A stretch of DNA of 41,431 nucleotides, from positions 211,285 through 252,715 of the forward strand of contig JBBHKE010000420.1 in NCBI GenBank assembly GCA_037447655.1, written 5' to 3'. The stretch is from Zygnema cylindricum. Its lineage: Eukaryota; Streptophyta; Zygnematophyceae; Zygnematales; Zygnemataceae. The notes under the pieces are model-generated. The model worked only from the letters and a program-made list of their open reading frames with translations, made no database searches and was not told the origin of the DNA. Both the position numbers and the translations under genes were made by a program. Below, one piece after another: positions 22,097 to 34,486 of the stretch (position 1 is the stretch's first letter; each line of letters opens with the position of its first letter).

Positions 22097-25000
22097 GAAG
22101 GATAGATGGAGAGAGGGAGGGTGAGAGGAAGCGAATGGAGAGAGAAAGGGTAAAAAAAGAGGGAGAGAAACAGAGAGGGAGGGTGGGTGAAGGGGGGAAA
22201 AGGGTAAGGGAGAGAGAGAGAAGGGGGGAGAGAAGGCAGATTTGGAGGGGGGCGAGAGAGCGAGGGAGGAAAAGATGATTCACAGGGTGGGATGGCAGCT
22301 TAGAAAGGTAGGAGGGCAGATTGGGAGGAAGGGAGGCCAGATTAAGAAAGAGGGTGGGCGGATTATAAGGGAGGGGAGTCACATTGGGAGAGAGAGAGGG
22401 TGGGCAGAATTTAAAGGAGGGAGGGAGGGAGGTAATGAGGGAGGGAGGTATAGAGGGAGGCAAAGAGGGACGGAGGGAGGGAGGGAGGGAGGGAGATAAG
22501 AATGTAGGGAGAGAAAGAGGAAGGTGGGTAGATTAAGAAGGAGGGAGAGAGGGAGGTAAAAAGGGAGGGATGTAAAGGAGGCAGAGAGGGAGAGAGGGAG
22601 GGAGGCGAGGAGGGAGGGAGAGAGGGAGGGAGGGAGAGTGGGCAGATTGGAAAGGAGAGGGAGGGTGGGCAGATTATAAGGGAGGGAAGCCACATTGGGA
22701 GAGAGAGAGGGTGGGCAGAATTTAAAGGAGGGAGGGAGGGAGGTAATGAAGAAGGGAGGTATAGAGCGAGGCAAAGAGGGAGGGAGGGAGGGAGGGAGGG
22801 AGGGAGGGAGGGAGGTAAAATTGTAGGGAGAGAAGGAAAAAGGTGGGTAGATTAAGAGGGAGGGAGAGAGGGAGGTAAAAAGGGAGGGATGTAAAGAAGG
22901 AGGCAGAGAGGGAGAAAGGGAGGGAGGCAAGGAGGGAGGGAGAGAGGGAGGGAGAGAGAGTGGGCAGCTTGGAAAGGAGGGAGGGCAGATTGGGAGAAAG
23001 GGAGGGCAAAATAAGAGGGAGGGAGGGCAGATTGGGGGAGAGGGAGGGTAAATTGGGAGGGAGGGTGGGTAGATTATGAGGAGGGAATCCACAAAGGGAC
23101 GGAGGGAGGGTGGGCAAAATCGAAAAGAGGGAGGGAGGGAGAGAGGGTGGAGGGAGGGTAGTTTAGATGAGAGGGAGGGAGGGAGGGAGGGAGGGTATAT
23201 AGGCGGACAGGTAGGAGAGTAGGAGAAAGGGAGAGAGGGTGACAGGGAGGAAGGACAATTTTGAGATGGAGAAAGGGCAGATTGGAGGGAGGGAGGGCAA
23301 ATTTAGAGGGAGGGAGGGCGTATTAAGAGAAGGGAATCTACATGAGGAGGTAGGGAGGGTGCGCACATTGGAAAGGAGGGAGGGGAGGAGATAGGGAGGG
23401 AGGGACAGAGGGCGAAAGGGAGGGTGGTTTGGGTGAGCGGGACGAAGGGAGGGAGGGTAGATTGGGTGAGAGAGAGTGATGGAGGAGGGAAAGAGAGAGG
23501 GTGAAAAAGAAAATAGAGGGTGTGAGAGAGGGAAGGAGAGAGAAAAGAAGAGGGAGAAAAGGCTGAATAGGAGGGAGGGAGGGTAGATTGGTAGGCAGAG
23601 TCGGCCCATTAGGAGGGAGGGAAGCCACATTGGGAAGGAGGGAGGGTGAGCAGATTGGAAAGGAGGGAAAAAACGAAGTAAAGAGGGAGGGAAAGAGAGA
23701 GGGAGGGAGGGAGGGTGGCTTGGGTGAGAGGGAAGAAAAGAGGGAGGGGGGGTAGATTGAGTAGGAGGGAGGGGTAGAAGAGGAAAGGTTGGAGGTGAGA
23801 GGGAGGGAGGGGAGATTAACAGAGAGAGAGAAAAAGAGAAGATTGGGAGGGAGGGAGGGAGGGTGGGCAGATTGGAAATGAGGGAGGGAAAGAGGTACGG
23901 AGGGAGGGAGGAAGGGTGGGCAGATAGGAAAGGACGGAGGTAAGGAGATGGTGAGAGAGGGCTAGAGAGAGGAAAATCGAGGGAGGGTGAGGGGAACGCT
24001 GATTGGTAGGGTGGGTGGGCATATTGGGAGGGAGGGAATCCACATTAGGATGGAGGAGAGAGGAAGGTAGGGAGGAAGGGAGAAACGGCACGAGAGAGGG
24101 TAGCTTGGATGAAAAGGAGTAAGGGAGAGAGGAAGGGTATACTGGGTGAGAGGGAGGGATAGAGGAGGAAATGAGGGAGGGTGGGAGGGAAAAAGTACAG
24201 ATTAGGAAAGAGAGAGGGCAGATTAGGAGGGAGGGAGGGTCGAATTAGAGGGTGGGAAGGCAGATTGGGAGAGAGGGAGGGCATATTAAGAGGGAGGGAG
24301 AGCAGATTGGGAGGGAGGGAGGGCAGATTAGGGGGACGGAATCCATATTGGGAGGTAAGGAGGGTGGGCAGATAGAAAAGGAGGGAGGGAGAGAGGTAGG
24401 ATAGGAGGGAGAGACGGCGGGAAGAAGGGTAGATTGGGTGAGAGGGAGGAAAAAATAGAGGGTAGATTGGGTGAGAGGGAGGAAAAAAAGAGGGTAGATT
24501 GGGTGAGAGGGAGAGATGGAGGCGGGTGGGAGGGAGGGTGAAAAAAAAAAAGAGGGTGAAAGAGAGGGAAGAAGAGAGAGAAGGAGAGGGAGGGAGGGCA
24601 GATTGGGAGGGAGGGAGGGCAGATTTGTAGGGAGGGTGGGCCCATCAAGAGGGAAGGAAGCCACATTGGGAGGGAGGGAGGGTGAAAAAAAGAAGAGAGG
24701 TGAGGGGAGAGCAGATTGGTTCGGTGGGTAGGCAGATTAGAAGGGAGGGAATCCAAATTGGGAAGGAAAGAGGGTAGGTAGATTGAAAATGAGGGAGGGA
24801 GGGAGGTAGGAAAGAAGTGAGAGAGGGAGGGAGGGAGGGTAGCTTAGGTGAATGGTAGGTAAGGAGGGAGGGAAGGTAGATTGGGTAAGAGGGAGGATGG
24901 AGGAGTAAGGGAGGGAGGGTGAGAGGGAGTGTGGGCAAAAAATGAGGGAAGGAGGGCAGATTGGGAGGGAGGGAGGGCAGATTGGGAGGAAGGAAGGCAG

Positions 25001-25550
25001 ATTGGGAGGGTAGGCAGATTGGAAGGGAGGGAGGGAGGGAGGTAAGCGGGAGGGAGAGGAGGGAAGGAGGGTTGCTTGGGTTAGTGGGAGGAAAAGAGGG
25101 AGGGAGAGTATATTAGGTGAGAATGAGGGATGGCAAAAGAAAGGAGGGAGGGTGAGAAAGGAGAAAAAGAGAGAAAGAGAGAGAGAGAGGGGAGGGCTTA
25201 TTGGGAGGGAGGGAAGCCATATTGGGAGGGAGAGTGGGAGGGAGGGTAGCTTGAGTGAGAGGGAGGAAAGGAGGGAGGGAGAGTAGATTGGATGAGAGGG
25301 AGGGATGAAGAAGGAAAAGAGGGAGGGTGAGAAGATGGAGGGAGATAGAGAAGGAGAGAAAGAAGGGTGGTCAAATTCGTAAGGAGCGAGGGCAAATTGG
25401 GAGGGAGGGAGGGCGGATTGGGAGGTAGTGAGGGAGAGCAAGTTGGAGAGAGGGAAAGAGGAAAAAGAAGAGGAGGAGAGAGATGGAGGGGGGTGGGGAT
25501 GGCGAAAAGGGAGGGCGAATAGGGAGGGAGAGAAGAAAAGGAGGATGGAC
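22097..25550 (-). repeat. Purine-rich satellite, inverted relative to the 10-16 kb block
   Basis: The plus strand is GGGAGGGAGG with words GGGCAGATTGGGAGGGAGG, GGGTAGATTGGG and GTGGGCAGA, the reverse complement of the words in the CT satellite (CCCAATCTGCCC, CCCAATCTACCC). It is therefore the same family on the opposite strand. ACATTGGGAGAGAGAGAGGG recurs at 22381 and 22692 (311-bp period). Gly-Arg-Glu and Pro-Ser-Leu frames are artefacts. Confidence 0.92.
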
Positions 25551-25904
25551 TCCATCATTATCCAAAAAAAAAAGGATTCATTATCGTAATAACGGGTTCG
25601 ACTCAAATAAAACACATTCTAACATTCTCAATTTTTTTTTTTTTCTTTAGACTATTTCTAGAAAATAAGAGTTCGGACAGAATAAAAAACAAAATTACAC
25701 AATACTATCGATAATAAACTAACATAACAATAAAAGTATAACGTGAAAAGTAAACATAGAACATGTCAAAAGAACAAGCAGCTTAGATACCAATCACAAC
25801 AAATATGACAATGATAATTATCATAAACAACATCTTAGTAAGGAACAAAAAACAAATATGAAATAACAATAAGAGCTATACATATTTATATAAATATTAT
25901 ATAT

Positions 25905-26150
<246 letters not shown>

Positions 26151-26689
26151 ATAAATAAATGAATAAGTTAAAAAAATGGAGAAAAAAATAAAGACAAACA
26201 GGGTACCTTCATCCTCGGAATCAGCAAAGAGGTGCGCGCTCTCCACTCAATGGGACTGATGTCACACTAACAACAAAACAATGAAATAGAAATCGGTCTT
26301 GGTGGACGGAAAAAATAAAAGCATGAACTGACAAGAAAATAGTGTGATAAACGCACAAAAAACGAGTTAGATAATCATGTTAAAAAAACGAAATCTTTTT
26401 AGCTTGAGAATTTGCAATTTGAGAAATGAGGAGTAGGACAAAAATGTAAGATAAGACAAAATAGAAACTAAAAAGGAGGTAGAGAAGGAGAGGGAGAGGG
26501 AGGAGGAAGGGAGAAGAGAGAGGACAAAATAAAGATGAAAAAAAAACCAAGGAATAACTATCGAGAGATTGGGAGTAAACAACAATAAGTAGAAAACGGA
26601 AAGAGGGAGAGGAGTTAAAAAGAGAGAAGGGCAAAAATACAGTGACGGATAGAAAGTGAGTTATTAGCTTGTTTTGACTATATACCGAT

Positions 26690-28080
26690 CAACTCTTCTC
26701 CCTAGCAAGGGTGGGGAAGGAGGGCAGAGAGAGAAAAAGGGAGAGAGGGTGGGGAAGATAGGAGGGAGAGCGGTAGAGAGGGAGAGAAAGGGAGACAGAG
26801 GGTGGGAGGGAGGAAAGGAGGGAGGTAGAGAGGTAGGGAGAGAGGGAGGAAAAGAGGGTAGCTTGGGTGAGAGAGAAGGAAGGTAGATAAAGTGAAAGGG
26901 AGGAATGGAGGGAGGGGTGGAGGGAGGGTGAGAGAGAAGAGAGAGGGTAAGAGAGAGGAAAGGAGGAAGGGAAAGAGAGAGGGAGGGATAGAGGGAGGGA
27001 GGAAAATAGGGCGAAAGGAATAGAGAGGAGGGATAAAAAGAAGAGTGAGGGAGGGAGGAAGGGAGATAGTGAAAGAGGGATACAAAGAGGGAGGGATAAA
27101 AATAAGGAGGCTAGATTGGGAGAGAGGGAGGGAGGAGGGAGGGATGGAGGGCAGATTAAGAGGGGGGGAGGGCAGATTTAGGAGGGAGGGAGGGAGGGTT
27201 GATTGGGAGGGAGGGAGGGAGGGAGGGAGGGCGGATAGGGAAGGAGGGAGGGTTTATAGGGAGGGGAGGGAGGGAGGGAGGGAGGGAGGGAGAGAGGGAA
27301 GGAGCGAGAGAGAGAGTTCGAGAGGGAGGGAGGGAAGGGGGAGGGGAGGGAGGGAGAGAGAGAAGGAGTGAGAGAGAGAGGGAAAAAATGAGCCAGGGAG
27401 GGCAGATTGGAAGAGAGGGAGAGAGGGTGAGAGGGAGGGAGAAAAAATTATGAGGGAGGGAGGGTAGATTGGAAGGGAGAGAGGGGAAATTGGAGATTGG
27501 AAGAGAGGGTGAGAGGGAGGGAGAAAAAATTATGAGGGATGGAGGGTAGATTGGAAGGGAGAGAGGCGAAATTGGAGGAGAGGGAGGGCAGATTGGGATG
27601 GAGGGAGAGAAAGAGAGCACATTGGGATAGAAGGAGGGCAGATTGGGTAGGTGGAAGAGCAGATTAGGAGGGAGGGAAAGCAGATTGGGAGAGAAGGCAA
27701 GCATATTGGAAAGCAGGGAGGGAGGGAAAGAGTATGGCAGGGAGGGAGAGAGGGAGGGCAGATTGGGAGGGATGGAGGGGAAATTGGGAAGTAGGGAAGG
27801 AGGGAATGAGGGTAGTTTGGGAAGAATGGAGGGCAAAAAGGGAGTGAGGTTGAGAGTGAGGAAGGTGGGTGAGAGTGAGGGAGGGAGGGATAGAGGAGAG
27901 AGGGCAGATGGAGGGGGTGAGAGTAGATTGATTAAAAAGGTGAGAGGGCAATTTCGGAGGAAGGGAGGGAGGGAGGTAGGGCAGATTGGGAAAGAAAGAG
28001 GGAGGGAAAGAATGAGGGAGGGTGGGAGGGAGAGTTCGAGGTATCAAGAGCGAAAGGGGGAGAGAGAGATGAAGGGAGGT
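26690..28080 (-). repeat. Second purine-rich satellite block
   Basis: Same words as 22097-25550 (GGGCAGATTGGGA, GGAGGGAGGGAGGG) with a local duplication of AGATTGGAAGGGAGAGAGG near 27465 and 27550. The orientation is identical to the first purine-rich block. The long frames are artefacts. Confidence 0.9.
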
Positions 28081-28134
28081 ATTTTTACCTGATAGTGGCT
28101 TCTTTTTATTGTTTTTCGAGTTATAAGTATAAAT

Positions 28135-28382
28135 TTTAAGATAAAAAGGTTAAAAAAAAAGAAAAGAAAAGAAAGCAATACAACAATAAGTTTAATTTTA
28201 AGGCAAAAAGAAGGCGAATGAAAGGAGAAAAATGAAGTAAAAGAAAAGTAAGTAAAATATTTAGAATAAAAAGAAGGTGATAGAATGGGGAAATAAAGGT
28301 AAAAGAACAGTACTGTTGAATTTTTAGGGTAGAAAAAAGGCAAAACATCGAAAAGAAAAGAAAGCAAAAGGAAAGTTAAGTA
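28135..28382. repeat. A-rich tandem array, four diverged units of 60-63 bp
   Basis: Units start near 28135 (TTTTAAGATAAAAAGG), 28195 (TTTTAAGGCAAAAAGAAGG), 28258 (ATTTAGAATAAAAAGAAGG) and 28320 (TTTTTAGGGTAGAAAAAAGG). Each ends in an AAAGAAAAG-type run. It directly follows the purine-rich satellite. Sequence from 28383 to 28664 holds T runs and a GACGTCA-containing patch but nothing I can name. Confidence 0.75.
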
Positions 28383-28664
28383 TGGTTTAGCAAGTTTTTT
28401 TTTTTTGTAGCCATTTATCTTTTCGTGTGAGGTTAGTTTTTTTTTTTTTTTTAAAACTTTTTTTTTGGTTAGGGGTCTCGAGTAGTCACCTTGGAAAAAT
28501 TATACGTTGTTGTACGCGTCAAAAACACAGGCTTGGTACGGATGGATTTGAATCATTCGGCGTTTAATCGTACGGCAGCATGAATCACATCGCGACGTTT
28601 TAGCTGACGTGAGATGACGTCAATGGCGTTTCACGTCTAAACAAAACAAAAAAAAAATTGTTTC

Positions 28665-30420
28665 TTTATCTCATTCATCATCGATTTCCTGTGTAAATGC
28701 AGCAAGTGACATCTTCTATGTTTTGGAAGAGTTCGTTTGCTTTTGCACCAGAGGGAGTACCACCACACCGTTGAAATGATTTTTAGGTTTTCCGATTATA
28801 CATTGTAATTGCTTAGTTAACAAAGACTTTTTCTACTTCTCAACTTTTATTGATAGCCCGCATTTAATCATGGTTTTTCAGCATATCTTATCGTTTTTTG
28901 TCAGTTATCAAGTTCACTTTTCGGATAGAGTCTTTATCCAATTTTCAATAGAAATTTTCTCGGGACCAACTAACGTCTTAAACCATCAACGATTATTGGG
29001 TTGTGCCTATTTTATGTTTTGGGTAGCTGTCATCTTCTAGTTTTCCCAATATATAGTTCAACCTCTCTCATTTTGAAAATGACGAAAGAGTTTGCAAGTT
29101 GCACCAAATACGTAAAAGAAAGCGGAAAACTGTGTAAGATCGTATTTTTAGCTTGCAACACCCAGTTCAACTCCTCCGACTTGTTGTTGCCGCCATAGTT
29201 GTCCAAAAATATTATTTTGGACCTCTATTACGATCGCTTTAAAATGATCTCTACTCCTCAAACAATTGAGGGAAAATGGTCTTTCTATTTGACACTTTTC
29301 GAACAGTAAGATAGTTTACACCTGCAAAGGAAAAAATGAATACAAAATAAAAACGAATGAATAAAAATTACGAATTGAACAGAAAAAAAAAAAAAAAAGT
29401 ATAAAAGTAACCAAATATAATTGTTGAAAGACAAAGACCCTAAAAAATAGAACAACAAAATTAAAACAAATAGAAAAACTATGTCACGATGGAGAGGGAG
29501 GAGAGAATAAAAGGAGAGGAAGAGAGAATAAGTATAGGATTTGGAGTGGGAGAGAAAAATGGTGTGAGGGAGAGTGAGACGGAAAAAATGGAAAATAAGT
29601 GGGAGAAAAGGGAAAAAATGAGAGAAAAAAGGAAAGAAAGAGAGAGCCAAGAGAGAGAGAGAAAAAAAAAAGAGGGAGAGAGAGAAAAAAAGAGAGGGGG
29701 TGAAGAAGAGAGAGGGTATGGTAGAATAATATGAGAAAGGGAGAAAACGGCGTGGGAATGGGTGACGGAGAGGGAGAGAAAAAGAGAGAGAGGGTTATAG
29801 ATGAGTAAAAGAAAGGGGGAGAGAGTCATAGAGTGGAAAATAGAGATACAAAGTAATTGAGGGGTGAAAGGAAGTGACCGAGGGGAAAAAAGTGGGGGAG
29901 AGAGAGAGATAGTGAAGGTAATTGGGGAGTTAAAGAGATTAGGAGTGTGGGGGAGAGAGGGAGAGACAAGGATAGAGAGAAGAGAGGGAGAGGAAAGGGT
30001 GATGGAGAGAAGGAAAAAGCAGAGGCGAGAGTAGATGTAGAAAAAATGGAAAAAAAAAAGTTAAAAATAAGATAATATTGTAAGCAAAAGAAATAAAGAC
30101 TAACAAAAAGAAATACATTAAAAAAAACAACAAAAATTAAATTGTTTTTCGCAAGATTTTTTACATTACTCTGTTTGAAAAATATCACCAATGATTGGCA
30201 AGAGTGAATAAATTAAACAATGTGTAAACTTTTATATCGTATTTCTATGTTTTGGAAGCTTCGTTTTTGTTCAGATTCGTTGTCACAATTGAAAGGTATC
30301 CAAGTAAATATACTCAGTAGACTTTCACCCGAACACATTTTAGAGTGGCTCTCGGTCAAAACAATGTAACAATTTTTCAAAATATCAAAATCACAAATTC
30401 GGTTAAACATTTTTTGAAAG
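28665..30420 (-). pseudogene. pogo-like (DDE_1) transposase, copy 2, decayed
   Basis: C-terminal half of a transposase of the pogo/Tigger/CENP-B-like DDE_1 superfamily. On minus: a weak match to the segment before the intron (SGESLLSIF near 30310), then a purine-rich intron. After a good 3' splice site (TTTTTTCCTTTGCAG, exon from 29321) come VNYLTVRKVSNRKTIFPQLF, IFLDNYGGNNKSEELNWVLQ, AKNTILHSFPLSFTYLVQ and NSFVIFKM. Further down are TMIKCGLSIKV and the end AAFTQEIDDE-TGA (28668). The second catalytic Asp (LDNYGG) is kept; the third (family QPADTF) is Asn. Several stops and frame changes follow. It aligns in order with copy 1 at 31.85-33.1 kb, about 3.1 kb away in the same orientation. Confidence 0.78.
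29489..30050 (-). repeat. Purine-rich tract within the intron of pogo copy 2
   Basis: About 560 bp of GAGAGGGAGAG-type sequence on plus, i.e. a pyrimidine-rich tract in the sense of the transposase. It lies between the exon ending near 30300 and the 3' splice site at 29322. The corresponding intron in copy 1 has only a 190-bp degenerate version (32637-32828), so the tract has expanded or contracted. Confidence 0.75.
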
Positions 30421-31320
30421 CCGTTAAAACATTTTCGGCGATAAATTTTTTCTTCGGAAAATGATCGATTTGAAACGTGCGCGCATAAAGTTTATTTTTT
30501 TCGATAAAATGAACAATTACTAACATGAATAATGTTTTTTATCTTGTCTCGGTACAAAAATCGATCGTAAATGCAACAAACTTATTCCTCTTGATATTTT
30601 TTTAAGTTTTTGTTTGATCAAACTACGAATATCTTTGGGGGAAGATATATTACAGTTTTAAACACTTTTCAACGAAAGAAATATAGGTCGTTGTTAACAC
30701 TTTTGTTGGACAAAAAACCAACATCAAACAATACTTGACAAAATGCTTGAAAACCTAGGAAAAATATGAAAAAAAAATCATATAATTAATAACCATGATT
30801 AATAAAAGAAGTTTTTACAACACTTTTTTTTATTTATGGATAAACAAATAAAATACAACAACATGACACACAAATACTAATAAAGAAATACAAACTAGAA
30901 TTAATATAAAAGTTATTGATAAGAAAATAGTGAAGAAGCTCAAATATACAACATATTTACAAAACAACTTATGATGAGATATACATCAAAACCATCATAA
31001 AGATAATTCAAAATAAATCATACATGACCCATCGACTATTGAAAATGGTCTTAGGTCCTCACAACACATCAACATCACCGATTTCGCAATACTTTTTCAA
31101 TCACTGTTTCGGCTCCAATTTTGAAAGAAACTTACGAAAAAATCTTTTTCAATTATCTGTGTCAGCCAAAGCTGAACATGTGTGGCTGTTAATTCTTGAA
31201 GTATCGTTTATTGACTTGTATTGATGAAGTATGGAACATGTATTACAAGCCACAAAACCTCTCTTATTTTACCATATATTAGTAATTGATATTTTAGCTT
31301 TATAGACATGTTTAATTTTT
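30421..31320. other. AT-rich stretch without recognisable genes
   Basis: About 900 bp at roughly 70 percent A+T. Short frames occur (for example 66 codons on plus at 31024) but none carries a motif I recognise. By position it could be the decayed 5' part of pogo copy 2 plus intergenic DNA. Confidence 0.5.
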
Positions 31321-31344
31321 TTTCAACAATTGCAAGTGTCTCTG

Positions 31345-31386
31345 CTTTACTTTACTAGTAACTTTACTAGTAACTTTACTAGTAAT
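31345..31386. repeat. 12-bp palindrome-bearing tandem repeat
   Basis: TTTACTAGTAAC repeated three times in tandem. Each unit contains the palindrome TTACTAGTAA. In the minus frame it encodes LLVK repeats. It lies in the tail beyond the pogo copy 1 C-terminus. Confidence 0.9.
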
Positions 31387-31687
31387 GCTTTTTCTTTCTC
31401 ATTAATAATATTTATCAGTTTCACCACTAATTGATTTTTGAAATTCGAGTTAGATTTGAGTTTTACGAGAAACGATGATGTTTTCTTCCATTTTGGTATA
31501 TGACTAGGTTTCGTTTGAATTGTGGTCAAACTTCTCCAACTTAAATTGTAATTCAATTTATCAATTTTTTGTTTGAAAAGCCTGGGTAAGCCAATAACTA
31601 GGATTTGTTTTGGAAAATTGACGTAGTAATTTGATTACTACACATTTACTAACCAAAAATTAATACATGTCGCGTAAAATGGACAAA

Positions 31688-31862
31688 ATAATTTGATAAA
31701 TCTGTTGAAACATCGCATAGAATACACATTTAGCACTTTGCAAAAACATACGACGTATGCGCAAGCGAAACATTACCATCTCTAACTTGAAATTGATATA
31801 ATAATTTGATATATTTGTTGAAACACCGCATAAAGTGCATAATTAACACTTTACAATATAGC
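31688..31862. repeat. Two-unit direct repeat of 113 bp
   Basis: ATAATTTGATAAATCTGTTG with AAACATCGCATA at 31688 is repeated as ATAATTTGATATATTTGTTG with AAACACCGCATA at 31801. Both are followed by a TTAGCACTTTGCAA / TTAACACTTTACAA-type end. It lies just downstream of the pogo copy 1 C-terminal domain. Confidence 0.75.
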
Positions 31863-33890
31863 ACGATTTGCGGCCACTTCGCTGAAAATTGTGTCGTGTT
31901 GACTTTCTACGCCTCTAATATTTTGGAAAAATTCTATAGCCTTTGGCCAAAGAGGTTCTACTTTTTCGCCGTCGAAGTGATCGCGTTGCTTGTTGATGAT
32001 AGCTTGTAATTGTTGGGTGAATATGTTTTTTTTCTTATACCCCGTCTCGTAACGACAACCAGCATTGGATCATAGTCTTTTTTGCATAACTCACCCCATT
32101 TTTGGCTTTAATCCTGTTCACTTTTCGAATAGAACCTCGTGACAACTTAAAAAAAAACGCTTTACCGGGTCCAACTAATTTGTCGGACCACCAACGTCTT
32201 GTGGGTTGAGCCCGTTTTTCGGTTTGAATCATGATTGTCAAACCACACTCCCAAATTCGACTCTAAACGTCTTTGATTTTTGAAATCACAAACGAGGGGT
32301 CGGTTCTACGAAATACATTGCGTTAAAGGGGAAAAATGTAAAATTGTGTTTTTTGCGTGTGAAACCCGATTCAACTGTTCCGACATATTGTGGCCTCCAC
32401 AATTATTGAAAAACATAATTTTTTCTCCTCTTTCACGATCCTTTTGATAAGACATTTTTTCTTTACACAATTGAAGGAACACCGTTTTGTCATTCCACCC
32501 TATAAGACCGGTGTTGTATCAAACACCTGAAATAAGATGTAATGGACAAAAATAGGAAAAAAATAACACTTCATAATGTTTCACGGAAGTGTAAAATTGA
32601 AAGAAACTAAACTATATGTACAACAAGTAACTTATAATGGAAAGGATTTTTGAAAGAGGCGATGAAAAAAACGAGCAAACAGAGGAAAGTATGTCACATA
32701 ACATATACTTAAGAGAAAAGATGTTTGGAAATAAGAAAGAGAGAAAAAGAAAAAAAAATTACAGAGATAAAGAGAGAGAGAGAAGGAAAGAAAAAAAAAA
32801 TGGTAAAGAAAAAAAACAAAAAACATAAAAAAAACGATAAATTATTGTAAGAGAAAAATCACACTCGGAAGGTGTCCAGTAAACTTTTAACTGGGTAATT
32901 TTTATTCCGACTGGCGAAAATTATCAAAGGGCTTTCAATACGAGAGTTGATCCCACCTGTAATACTAACTATGAGGGTCATTAATTCACATTCGCAGTCA
33001 ACGTTCTTGTATTTCAAGACATTGTCTCTTCGAAATCTCAATGTTTTTTTATTTTCAGTATTCAAGTTAACATGGGTTTCGTCCATGTTCTACACCAAAT
33101 ACTCTTTCGAGATTCCTGATGAACGTTCGAAAAAAAACAAATACTAAAAAACCAAAATTATATCTTGTTAATGTATTTGATAATCCGAAAAACAAAGAGG
33201 ACAAAGAACATGTGACAAAAATAGATTGATAAATAGACATGAGATAAAAAAATATTTATAAAATAGAAAAAACAAAATGTGGTGAATGGTTTTGAACAAT
33301 TGAATATCATTTTCAATTACATAAAAAGAATAAGTGCGATAAACCTTTATATAACAAAAAATATTAAAACAATTGAACAAACAAAAATATAAATAATAAG
33401 AAGTTAAATATTGCTTACTTGATGCATCCCTGTGTTTTAATACGTCATTGTCAAAAGCTACAGTCTGCTAAATATAGTCTTATTTATTGGGGCTACATTA
33501 TAACCTATCTTTCTAGGCACGCTTGAAAATGTTGTTTTTTTCTTGACACTTTTGCAACCACTTTTATTAATCACTGGTTGAATTGTGAAATCGTGATTAT
33601 TGAACTAATCTGGGCCGTATTCTCGCTTTTTTCTATGTATGATTTTTGCGATGTCCCCGAGAATTGAAGTTGACATTTTTATCCGAGTTTTTCGGAAACG
33701 GTGAAAATCGTCAATTAGGTTGTTATGTACAATAGTCAACCACGCGGATTCATTATTTTCTCCTCTTTCGAGGGCCATAGTGACCGCCACCGACCTTTTT
33801 TTAAGAAAGATAACGTCTTTGTTGTATCTTGTATCTTTGCCAACGTCGATATTTTATATGTCTCCCATCGGTTGATCTTCTAGTACCTTG
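31851..33890 (-). pseudogene. pogo-like (DDE_1) transposase, copy 1, main part
   Basis: The family is recognisable end to end. RRWQRYKIQQRRYLS and GPRKRRK near 33.8 kb, then AWLTIVHNNLIDDFHRFRKT and IKMSTSILGDIA (33790-33640), correspond to the helical middle domain. The catalytic core starts MDETHVNLNTENKKTLRFR (33086, first Asp) with TLIVSITGG, IESPLIIF and NYPVKSLLDTF. After an intron come YNTGLIGWNDKTVF, IMFFNNCGGHN (second Asp replaced by Asn) and AKNTILHFSPL. The C-terminus has RRWWSDKL, PGKAFFFKLSRGSIRKVN, KTMIQCWLSL and LQAIINKQRDHFDG. It would act in the nucleus as a DNA transposase but is inactive: TGA at GV-YN, TAG after QCIS, frame changes, catalytic loss. The first part of the gene lies at 36.7-36.9 kb beyond an insertion. 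I know this subfamily mainly from oomycete genomes. Confidence 0.82.
32527..32864 (-). other. Intron of pogo copy 1
   Basis: Protein similarity breaks at LLDTFR (near 32865) and resumes after TTATTTCAG (32535-32527), with the next exon continuing V-TGA-YNTG. The 338-bp gap is AT-rich with a GAGAGAGAGAGAAGG patch. The 5' boundary reads CGAGTGTGA; one missing G would restore both GT and the family's frame, so the donor itself looks mutated. Copy 2 has its intron at the same point. Confidence 0.6.
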
Positions 33891-34020
33891 TTAAAAACAA
33901 ATGATGTAAAAAAATAATAAAGGTTTGAATTTGTGTGAGAGTTAACCCTCGAAATTTTCTATAAGCTAACATATAAAATAACCCTAAAAAAAAAGAGGCA
34001 GTATAGAAAACAATGTTTTG

Positions 34021-34190
34021 ACTTTTTACGTTCAGCGACGAGAGAGTGTCGTCGCTGGTCAATCTTTTAACCAACGATGACATGAAGTCGTCGCCCGACC
34101 AGCGATAAGGTTTTGTCGTAGCTAAGTAATGACCAGACTAGCGACCAGGCTGTTTCGTCGCTAAGTCGGCAATTAGGCCAAACAAACCTT
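34021..34190. repeat. Palindrome array, left side of the insert
   Basis: CAGCGACGA-GAGAGTG-TCGTCGCTG (34033-34057) is a perfect 9-bp inverted repeat. CCAACGATGACATGAAGTCGTCG, CCAGCGATAAGG and CTGTTTCGTCGCTAAG follow. The motif family is the same as at 36.2 kb and 2.5 kb. It resembles subterminal motif clusters of plant DNA transposons. Confidence 0.65.
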
Positions 34191-34486
34191 GGGCGATGGC
34201 AACACGACAAATATTGGAGTTACAAAGAAAAATACACTACATGTATGAAGAAAAAAGACAAAAAATGGGAAATATAAAAGTAGAGGGCCCAAAGATAGAT
34301 AAACAAAAAATTTGGGGAGAGAATGTTTGCAATAGGAATACTTCACATATTTACCAGTTTACACATTTCCCTTTTAACAATGCTTAACTGTCGCAAGCTC
34401 TTGTGTCAATGCTCTATTTTTAATGTTGGAGAGGGCTCATTTACGTACGTAACTCTCGAACTTTTTGAAAGAAAGGTACGTCTCAC

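Noticed and set aside
29285-30191. Phe/Ser/Leu-rich minus frames of about 120 codons near 29.3-30.2 kb
   Set aside because: They fall in the GA/CT intron tract of pogo copy 2 and are composition artefacts.
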